Source: Crateriforma sp964453205
GTDB lineage: Bacteria; Planctomycetota; Planctomycetia; Pirellulales; Pirellulaceae
Assembly: GCA_964453205.1 (NCBI GenBank)
Contig: CAYVRC010000170.1
Location: 1-12,787, forward strand
Direction of reading: 5' to 3'
Length of the DNA stretch: 12,787 nt
A program made the position numbers and the translations under genes. Positions 6,835-12,787 of this stretch are shown here, piece by piece. Within the stretch, counting starts at the first letter, position 1. Every line of letters starts with the position of its first letter. The notes beneath the pieces were generated by a model, which was not told where the DNA came from, searched no databases, and was given only the letters and a program-made list of their open reading frames with translations.

Positions 6835-9800
6835 ATGCCTATTTTTGACGAGTCCTGTGTTTTGATCCCGTGTTCGACCCTGGAGGATTTCCCCCAGGGC
6901 GGTAGCCACGCGGAGGGCAGGAACCTGCTGGCGGCCTGGAGCGTGTTGTGGCATCCGGCGGTGATCGTCGCCTGCGGCGGCTGTCCGGCCTGGTACCGCG
7001 CCGACGCGGCGCCGCTCCGCGAAGGCCGCCGGTTGGTCGCGGTCCCGGAATCCGCCGCCGAAATGGTCCCCGCCGATCAAATGCTGGGCCTGATCGATCC
7101 GGCCACCGCCTTCCAAGCCGATCAGACGGCGTCTTGCAAAGTCGCCGGGCCGGATCGCGCCGCGATGTTGGCCGGCCTGGGGTTTGCCGCCGACGGTTCC
7201 CCGACCGACGACCCGGCGGCCCGAGCTTTCTGGGGCGACTTTCCCGGTTCCCTTCGTTTCGGCTCACACGGTTCGGCGCAGCGCACGATCTCGCCGCCGG
7301 ACTTTTTCGCCTTGGCGTACACGTCTTTGCAGATCCAGATCATGACGCGGCGGCTGCGTTATTCCAGCAACCTGGACGAGATGGCGTTGCGGCGTCACGT
7401 CAAAAACGCCGCGGAACATTTCGTCGGCGGCGCCGCCGGTGACGCGATCGATGCGATGCACGAAGCCTTTGACCTGATCAGCGAAGAACGCGACCACTAC
7501 TTTGCCTCCGATCCGTCCTTGATCGACCTGATCTTGTTGACCCCGGGGACCCTGCCGCGACTGAGCCCCCGACAGTTCTGTTTCCCGTCGCGGATCCGAA
7601 ACGACGCGGATGAGGCGAAGGAATCCGCGGCGATCCCCGCCGAGCACGCGATCGGCCCGGACAACTCGGTCCAAGGCGAATCCGTTCCCCCACGATCGAT
7701 CACCGACAAAAATGTCGTCGTGCTGTCGACGATCGGCAACGTCTTGTTGGACGGCCCGACCTTGTCCGCGATGGCCGACGACGATTCGGCCGGCCCGGAT
7801 TCGCCGTCGGTTTGGCTTCGCGAAGCGATCGCAAGACGCGACATCGGTTGGGCCGGCGGTGGTCCGGTCGCCACCAGGGGGCGCGACGGTGATGCCGAGA
7901 CCTCTCGGCCGGCCGGGGCCGCGCCGACCGACGAATTGCACTTCGACGAGTTGACGTTCGCCCAGTGCGAACGAGCGCTGCGTGCCGCCCGTGACCACGC
8001 CGCCGACGTGATCGGACAGACTCCGACCGTCTACGCCCGCCCCCGCGGCGCGACGCCGTCGGACCTGACGCCGACGCTTTCTCGACTCGGCTATCGAGGC
8101 GTGATTCCGATGGACTTTGCCCGCGGAACCGGTCACGGCGACGAAGCCAAAGTGGTGTTGCAAACTGGCGGCGTGGAACTGGACGCGTTGACCGCCAAAC
8201 CGATCGACGCGAGCGGCGACGCGTCGTTCTTGAACCTGCTGGCCAAACTGGGCGAGTCGATCGACAGCGGTGAAATCGCCACGGCTTTGCTCGTTCACTG
8301 GCCGGGCGAAACTTGCGAAAGCTTCGATGACCTCCGCCGCGCGGCGTCTTGGTCGTTGGCCTTGGGTAAATTCTGGCACCTGGAAGATTACTTCGTCGAC
8401 GGCGAACATCCTTACCACCACGCTTCACCCTATAGCCTGAGCAGTGGAACGGCCGACGCGTTGACGCAGCGTAGCGGCGAAGGCCTGTCGAATCCGATTT
8501 CGGCGTTGGCCCGGCAGACCCGTGACGCGGTCGCCGAGGAAGCGGCCGGGCGGATGGTCGGCTTGATCGCCTTGGCCGGCGGCGACCTGCCGGCGGACGA
8601 CGCGACCGGGACGTACTCCGGTGCAACGTCCGGTTTGGCAGCGACATTGGGTTTCGATGTCGACGCCCCGAAGACCGACGCCTTCGGATCGAACGAGGTC
8701 GCCGCGTCGGTCTTGGTCGTCAACCCGCACAGTGCAGGCGATCGACGGAACCTTCACCTGATTCGCCCGGCCTCCAAGAAACTGAAACACGTCTACGGGG
8801 CGAGCGTTGAATCGTCGTTCGCCGCGGTGACCGTCGACACGCCGGGTTTGGGCTTTTCGGTCACCACCGGTGACGGTGACTTCAAAGGCGGCGGCCTGCT
8901 GAGCGGCGACGGTTGGCTGGGACGCACCTTTCGCGGCGACCGCCGCGTGGCACGTGGCGACGTGTTGGTCAATCAGTTCTTGGAAGCAAGGATCTTGGAG
9001 TCGACCGGCGGCATCGGATCGGTGTTCAGCGGCGCGACCCGGGGCAATCGATTCTCGATGCGGTTGGTCCACGTGGCCACGGGGGAATCCGCGGGCGCCG
9101 CCAAGTCCTCCGCGTCGGAAATGATCGGCGACACGTTGCAAGTGATTCGTAACGGTCGTGACGAAGCGACCATCCGCGCGACCGGCCGGTTGGTCCGTGA
9201 CGACCAAGACTTGGCCGAGTTTCAATTGAACTATTCGCTCCGCCGCGGCAGCCGGACCCTTTCGGTGGCGGGAATCCTGCGTCCCGGCGTCCCGCTCGGC
9301 GGCGATCCTTGGAACAACTACATCGCCGCCCGCGTCGCGACGGCGACCGAGGCGGCGATCGATCGTGTCATCGTCCGCGACAAGTTGCACCGCTCGGGCC
9401 GCCGACGGATGGTCGCACCGCTCGGATTGCTGATCGACGAAACGGAACGCCGAACCCTGATCGCATCACACGGCTACGCCTATCACCGGCGGGCCGGCGA
9501 TCGGTTCGTCGACACTTTGTTGACTTGCCCGGGTGAAACGGAGACTGCTTTTCATTTGGACTACGTTTTCGATCCCAAGTCAGCCGTGGCGATGGCGAAA
9601 TCGCTGATCGTGCCGCCGTCGGCACTGAGCCTGGGGCACGCCGGCGACCCGCCGATCAGTCGACAAGGATGGTTAATCCACCGCTCGCCCGCGACGATCG
9701 ATGTCACGGAACTGCGAGTCTTTCGGCGTGGCGATGGTCACCTGGCCGGCGTGGTGCGGCTGGTGCAAACGAGCAGCGAGTCGACGAAGGTGAGTTTGCG

Positions 9801-9993
9801 TTTCTGTCGTGACGTTCGGCAGGCTTGCCGCGTCGAGGACGACCCGGCGATCTTGGAAGCGGCCGTCGACGACTTACCCAAGACAATCCCATGCACCGGA
9901 GACAAGGTCAAATTGTCGCTGATCGGTCACGCCGTCGTCGATTTGTTGGTGATCTTTACGAAAGCCGACGGCGGCGAGGGAACGAAGACGTGA
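6835..9993 (+). CDS. Large GH38 alpha-mannosidase-like protein, apparently without the catalytic signature
   Basis: A 1052-residue protein that I assign only tentatively. Its outline resembles GH38 mannosidases: an N-terminal strand (CVLIPCSTLEDF, 8-19) placed where GH38 enzymes carry the zinc motif with two His and Asp, an alpha/beta barrel-like half (about 1-560, with RPRGATPSDLTPTLSRLGYR near 400-420), then a beta-rich half with VLVVNPHS (about 625-632), AEFQLNYSLRRGSRTLSV (about 793-810, like the strand of GH38 C-terminal domains that reads xLYxGSPRIDF) and GGDPWNNYIAARVA (about 822-835). The His and Asp of the zinc site are replaced by Cys, Thr and Glu, and no D-F-G-H nucleophile motif is seen, so it may not be a classical mannosidase. 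No signal peptide or membrane helix is obvious. I chose the ATG at 6835 (AAGGA at 6817-6821, 13 nt away) over an in-frame TTG at 6802. The last codons overlap the kinase start. A polysaccharide-deacetylase or GH57-like barrel is an alternative. Confidence 0.5.
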   Translation: MPIFDESCVLIPCSTLEDFPQGGSHAEGRNLLAAWSVLWHPAVIVACGGCPAWYRADAAPLREGRRLVAVPESAAEMVPADQMLGLIDPATAFQADQTASCKVAGPDRAAMLAGLGFAADGSPTDDPAARAFWGDFPGSLRFGSHGSAQRTISPPDFFALAYTSLQIQIMTRRLRYSSNLDEMALRRHVKNAAEHFVGGAAGDAIDAMHEAFDLISEERDHYFASDPSLIDLILLTPGTLPRLSPRQFCFPSRIRNDADEAKESAAIPAEHAIGPDNSVQGESVPPRSITDKNVVVLSTIGNVLLDGPTLSAMADDDSAGPDSPSVWLREAIARRDIGWAGGGPVATRGRDGDAETSRPAGAAPTDELHFDELTFAQCERALRAARDHAADVIGQTPTVYARPRGATPSDLTPTLSRLGYRGVIPMDFARGTGHGDEAKVVLQTGGVELDALTAKPIDASGDASFLNLLAKLGESIDSGEIATALLVHWPGETCESFDDLRRAASWSLALGKFWHLEDYFVDGEHPYHHASPYSLSSGTADALTQRSGEGLSNPISALARQTRDAVAEEAAGRMVGLIALAGGDLPADDATGTYSGATSGLAATLGFDVDAPKTDAFGSNEVAASVLVVNPHSAGDRRNLHLIRPASKKLKHVYGASVESSFAAVTVDTPGLGFSVTTGDGDFKGGGLLSGDGWLGRTFRGDRRVARGDVLVNQFLEARILESTGGIGSVFSGATRGNRFSMRLVHVATGESAGAAKSSASEMIGDTLQVIRNGRDEATIRATGRLVRDDQDLAEFQLNYSLRRGSRTLSVAGILRPGVPLGGDPWNNYIAARVATATEAAIDRVIVRDKLHRSGRRRMVAPLGLLIDETERRTLIASHGYAYHRRAGDRFVDTLLTCPGETETAFHLDYVFDPKSAVAMAKSLIVPPSALSLGHAGDPPISRQGWLIHRSPATIDVTELRVFRRGDGHLAGVVRLVQTSSESTKVSLRFCRDVRQACRVEDDPAILEAAVDDLPKTIPCTGDKVKLSLIGHAVVDLLVIFTKADGGEGTKT
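9976..9981 (+). promoter_or_regulatory. Ribosome binding site GAGGGA deciding the kinase start
   Basis: GAGGGA ends 8 nt before the GTG at 9990, inside the last codons of the upstream gene. It supports GTG as the kinase start rather than the in-frame ATG upstream at 9825, which would force a 169-bp overlap. Confidence 0.65.
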
Positions 9994-11588
9994 CCGACAC
10001 GAACCCCGGCCCGGACGACACGCTGAAAGCCGAGCGATCCGGCCCAGCGAACGCGGAAGCTCGACGCATCGCCGAACAGTTGAAAGCGGTCGTCGAAGCG
10101 GAATCGAATCAACGATCCGGCAAGAAACCTTCACGACGTGATTCCGGAATCCGACCGGCGTCGCCGGCCGACATGCTGGCCCTGTTTCGTGACGCGGCGC
10201 TGCACAGCGAATTGATCGACGAACAGGTTTGGCAGCGAGCGGTGGAGATCGCTCGCCGTGGCCAGGCCGCCGAGGCGGGGCAAGGCCAATGGGCGGCCTC
10301 GGATCAGGTTCCTGATTCCCAGCGGGTCGCCGAGGCGTTGGTCCACAGCGGCGTGATCACGTCTTATCAGGCACAGCAGCTGCGGAGTGGTCGTAGCAAA
10401 CTGACCCTCGGCCCCTATCTGATCACCGATTGGATCGGCCAAGGCGGCATGGGCCAAGTCTTCAAAGGCGTCCACAACGTGATGGGGCGTGAATGCGCCG
10501 TGAAGGTGCTGCCGTTGGAAAAATCGACGCAAGAATCACGCGACAGCTTTGCCCGCGAGATTCGTCTGCAAGCCGGCTTGGATCACGAGCATTTGGTCCG
10601 CGCGTTCGACGCCGGTCGGGACGGCAACGTGCATTACTTGGTGACCGAATACGTGCCGGGAACCGACCTGCGAAAGTACGTCCGCGTGCAAGGCCCGCTG
10701 CCCTATCACCAAGCCGCGAAAATCATTTCGCAAGCCGCCATGGGGCTTCAGTACGCTCATGATTTGGGTTTGATCCACCGTGACGTCAAGCCGGGCAACA
10801 TCTTGGTCACGCCCGACGGCCACGCCAAGGTTTCCGACGTCGGTTTGGCCGCTTGGACGATGGGCATCCGCGACGATCCCCGCGCCGGCAAGATCGTCGG
10901 CACGGCGGATTATCTGTCGCCCGAACAGATCCGCAGTCCGTTGTTGGTCGGGCCGGCCAGCGACGTTTACTCGCTCGGCTGTACGCTTTATTACGCCGTG
11001 ACCGGCAAGGTTCCCTTTCCCGGCGGTGATTCGAAAAGCAAATGCCGTCGACATTGCGAACAGACCCCTTGGCACCCGCGGAAATTCGCGGCCGACCTGC
11101 CCGAAGACTTCGTCGAAGTCATCGCCGACATGATGGAAAAGGACCCGCAGCGCCGGATCGCTTCGGCCGCCGAAGTCGCCGAGCGTTTGGAACCTTGGTC
11201 GCATGTCGATCAAGAAGCCATCGACCAGCCGATCGACCGACAGTCGTGGACGGCGCCGCCCCCGCCGATGGAGACGAGTGACGATCCGGACGGCTACCGC
11301 CCCGACAACGCCGCGATCCGATCGGCCGACGAGGAGGACTCCGGCGGCGGATCGGCCTCGATCGGCGGACAACTTTCGCAATCCGTCGCCCCCCCGGTTC
11401 CCGGTCAAGATTCATCGCCGGACGATCCTTCCGGCGAAATCTTGCAAGTGGCACGTGAGTTGGCCGGCTTGCAAACCTCGCCTCGACCCGGTCACGCCAT
11501 GGCCATCGCCGTCACGTTGGCCGTCGCCGTTCCGATCAGCCTGCTGATCGGCGCGGTGCTGGGATTCTTGGCCTACGAACGTTGGTGA
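9990..11588 (+). CDS. Tail-anchored serine/threonine protein kinase (PknB-like)
   Basis: A 532-residue Hanks-type kinase. Residues 1-139 are polar; the part from about 55 (MLALFRDAAL ... ALVHSGVITSYQAQQLRSGR) is the helical extension usual in planctomycete kinases. The kinase domain runs from about 140 to 415: Gly-rich loop GQGGMGQVF, K172 in AVKVL, catalytic loop HRDVKPGN (263-270, D265 and N270), Mg-binding D283 in DVG instead of DFG, GTADYLSPEQ in the activation segment, and SDVYSLGCTLYYAVTGKVPF. All key catalytic residues are kept, so it should be active. An acidic Ser/Pro/Asp-rich linker (about 425-495) leads to a single C-terminal membrane helix (about 505-528) with only YERW behind it. 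It therefore lacks the large extracytoplasmic sensor of typical PknB proteins. The GTG start overlaps the TGA of the GH38-like gene by 4 bases (GTGA), suggesting coupled translation. Confidence 0.93.
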   Translation: MTDTNPGPDDTLKAERSGPANAEARRIAEQLKAVVEAESNQRSGKKPSRRDSGIRPASPADMLALFRDAALHSELIDEQVWQRAVEIARRGQAAEAGQGQWAASDQVPDSQRVAEALVHSGVITSYQAQQLRSGRSKLTLGPYLITDWIGQGGMGQVFKGVHNVMGRECAVKVLPLEKSTQESRDSFAREIRLQAGLDHEHLVRAFDAGRDGNVHYLVTEYVPGTDLRKYVRVQGPLPYHQAAKIISQAAMGLQYAHDLGLIHRDVKPGNILVTPDGHAKVSDVGLAAWTMGIRDDPRAGKIVGTADYLSPEQIRSPLLVGPASDVYSLGCTLYYAVTGKVPFPGGDSKSKCRRHCEQTPWHPRKFAADLPEDFVEVIADMMEKDPQRRIASAAEVAERLEPWSHVDQEAIDQPIDRQSWTAPPPPMETSDDPDGYRPDNAAIRSADEEDSGGGSASIGGQLSQSVAPPVPGQDSSPDDPSGEILQVARELAGLQTSPRPGHAMAIAVTLAVAVPISLLIGAVLGFLAYERW

Positions 11589-11746
11589 AGTCCCCAGCGT
11601 TATTGAGACCTGCAGCGATCGGAGAGAATGAACGGTCGCGTCCCTGCTGTGCCAAGCAGCCGGAGCGACGCTTCCCGGCAAACGATACACGACACGTTTT
11701 TTACTCGACACTCATTTTACGACGCCGAATCCGGCCGAGCCGAAGC
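11589..11746 (+). other. Spacer with a possible stem-loop and T-run after the kinase gene
   Basis: Between the kinase stop and the chosen methyltransferase start, outer arms GCGTC (11638-11642) and GACGC (11667-11671) enclose inner arms CTGCT (11644-11648) and AGCAG (11655-11659). A run of six T lies at 11697-11702, but about 25 nt behind the stem, too far for a classical intrinsic terminator. The segment may end the kinase transcript or hold the leader of the next gene. Confidence 0.25.
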
Positions 11747-12493
11747 ATGCCGATCCCCGCGCGACGTCACTTGCCCACCGCCGAACCGGATCTGGAAATC
11801 CAGATCACCGACGACGGCAGCCGGACCCTCGTTCGTACCGATCGGAGCGATGCCTATCACAGCGGTTGCGGTGCGATCGCCGAATCGCGACACGTGTATC
11901 TGCAGAACAGCGGCGTCCGTGACCGTTTAGCTGACGGGCGGGCGACACGCGTCCTGGAATTGGGTTTCGGAACCGGCATGAACGCGTTGATGACGATCGA
12001 TCTGGCGGTCCGTTATCACGCGTCGCTGCGTTACGTCGCGTTGGACTTGCGATTGCCCGATGCCGAGACGCTTGCCGGTCTGCTGCCACAAACTTGGGTC
12101 GACGATCCTCGGTTGGCCGATTCGTTTTTGGCTTGGCGATCGGCGTCGGATTCATCGATCCCAGAGTCGCTTTGCTGGTCGCCCGCCGATAACGTCGTTC
12201 TGGAAATCCGCTTGGCCGACTTTCATGCGTTCCGGCCGGACGACGATGCCGGCTTCGATGCCATCTATTTCGACCCCTTCGCGCCGGCGACCGATCCCGC
12301 GTCGTGGTCCGTGGAGATCTTCGCACGAATGCGGCAGTCCCTTGCACCGGAGGGTCGGTTGGTCACGTACTGCGTCAGCCGCCGAGTCCGTGACGCGTGT
12401 CGTGACGCGGGACTGGACGTCCGCCGCGTCGCCGGTCCGTCGGGCGGGAAACGCGAAGTGATGATCGCGACCGCCACGGTCACGTCTTCTTAG
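11747..12493 (+). CDS. mnmD: tRNA 5-methylaminomethyl-2-thiouridine methyltransferase, stand-alone MnmC N-domain (MnmD/DUF752)
   Basis: A 248-residue SAM-dependent methyltransferase. Family marks seen: SDAYHSGCGAIAESRHVYL (34-52), like the conserved N-terminal substrate segment of MnmC; SAM-binding LELGFGTGMNAL (70-81); the acidic end of beta-2 YVALD (96-100); the motif IYFDPFAPATDPASW (173-187), matching the D-x-FAP-x-x-P-x-x-W signature; TYCVSRRVRDACRDAGL (207-223); and C-terminal GGKREVMIA (233-241). In E. coli the fused MnmC protein methylates the aminomethyl group of wobble U34 with this domain after its FAD domain removes carboxymethyl; the FAD domain is absent here, so the substrate would be nm5(s2)U made by the ammonium route of MnmE/MnmG. 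The ATG at 11747 begins just before the conserved region; a TTG at 11582 would add 55 residues without family similarity. No good ribosome site was seen. Its stop overlaps that of uppP. Confidence 0.88.
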   Translation: MPIPARRHLPTAEPDLEIQITDDGSRTLVRTDRSDAYHSGCGAIAESRHVYLQNSGVRDRLADGRATRVLELGFGTGMNALMTIDLAVRYHASLRYVALDLRLPDAETLAGLLPQTWVDDPRLADSFLAWRSASDSSIPESLCWSPADNVVLEIRLADFHAFRPDDDAGFDAIYFDPFAPATDPASWSVEIFARMRQSLAPEGRLVTYCVSRRVRDACRDAGLDVRRVAGPSGGKREVMIATATVTSS

Positions 12494-12787
12494 GCGATGA
12501 TTCCGCCGACCCACAACCCCAAGGCGATCGAGCCGACCGGATAGCACCACCAAGCGAACCAGTGCAGGCGATCGAGCCGACTCCAACCGATCAGCCAACG
12601 CAGCGCGACGATGCCGACGACGAACGATACGACCGCGCCGGCGATCAACATCATCGTTTGCCCTCCGGCGGCCTGTCCGGCCTCGGGATCCAGAAGGTCT
12701 TTCGCCGTCAGGACGGTCGCCCCCAAAATCGCGGGGATCGCCAGCAGGAATGAAAACGTCACCGAATCATCGTTTCTCAAACCCATC
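12490..12787 (-). CDS. uppP: Undecaprenyl-diphosphatase UppP (BacA family), C-terminal part, cut by window end
   Basis: About 99 C-terminal residues of a polytopic membrane protein are visible, ending at the TAA 12492-12490; the rest, including the catalytic E-rich and PG-SRSG motifs, lies to the right of the window. The family signature is clear in the segment MGLRNDDSVTFSFLLAIP and the following AILGATVL, followed by two more membrane helices (MLIAGAVVSFVVGIVALRWLIGW and a Trp/Gly-rich last helix with PVGSIALGLWVGG). UppP dephosphorylates undecaprenyl diphosphate to recycle the lipid carrier for envelope polymers. The ATG at 12786-12784 is an internal Met within a conserved stretch, not a start. 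It is convergent with the methyltransferase gene and shares its stop bases. Confidence 0.92.
   Translation of the reverse strand, partial: MGLRNDDSVTFSFLLAIPAILGATVLTAKDLLDPEAGQAAGGQTMMLIAGAVVSFVVGIVALRWLIGWSRLDRLHWFAWWCYPVGSIALGLWVGGIIA

Noticed and set aside
8425..9390. 321-codon open frame on the minus strand opposite the GH38-like gene
   Set aside because: Low-complexity Arg/Gly/Gln/Val composition and no motif; lies wholly inside a better-supported gene.
9825..9989. ATG at 9825 as kinase start
   Set aside because: It would overlap the upstream gene by 169 bp with an Arg-rich out-of-frame-like extension; the GTG at 9990 has a good GAGGGA site and a 4-base overlap.
11628..11930. 100-codon plus-strand frame with a good GGAGAG site before its ATG
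   Set aside because: It overlaps the conserved start of the methyltransferase by about 180 bp in another frame, and its Arg/Ser/Pro-rich product looks like an out-of-frame translation. The ribosome-site match is probably chance.

Overview
The window looks like a GC-rich planctomycete chromosome segment, most likely from the Pirellulaceae (Rhodopirellula-type). This is inferred from four things: a Ser/Thr kinase with the helical N-terminal extension typical of planctomycetal kinases, weak or absent Shine-Dalgarno sites at several genes, very large hypothetical proteins, and a PilM locus of the kind seen in the PVC superphylum. No rRNA, tRNA, IS element, phage gene or CRISPR array was found.

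Layout: (1) 1-258 (+) is the C-terminal end of a peroxiredoxin (Bcp/AhpC-TSA). A short GC-rich gap with inverted repeats separates it from the next, convergent unit. (2) 6434-411 (-) is a three-gene operon. The first gene encodes an actin-like PilM ATPase fused to a membrane-anchored PilN-like part. The other two encode large single-pass proteins (580 and 666 aa) that look like divergent PilO/PilP-type inner-membrane platform proteins and share unusual Gly/Tyr/Asp/Glu-rich low-complexity cassettes. (3) 6435-6834 is a 400-bp divergent control region with a sigma70-like promoter candidate, a perfect 12-bp palindrome and several small hairpins. (4) 6835-9993 (+) encodes a 1052-aa protein that resembles GH38 alpha-mannosidases in overall layout but seems to lack the zinc/nucleophile signature. 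Its stop codon overlaps the GTG start of a tail-anchored Ser/Thr kinase (9990-11588), so the two are probably translated together. (5) 11747-12493 (+) encodes a stand-alone MnmC-N/MnmD-type tRNA wobble-uridine methyltransferase. (6) 12787-12490 (-) is the C-terminal part of undecaprenyl-diphosphatase UppP; its stop codon overlaps that of the methyltransferase tail to tail.

The best candidate for an under-described system is the PilM-PilN operon: a type IV pilus or type II secretion-like inner-membrane platform rebuilt with a fused PilM-PilN and two partners carrying GYGD-rich segments. The second is the coupled pair of a degenerate GH38-like protein and a tail-anchored kinase. The other genes are housekeeping (peroxide defence, tRNA modification, cell-envelope lipid carrier recycling) with no obvious functional link to these.
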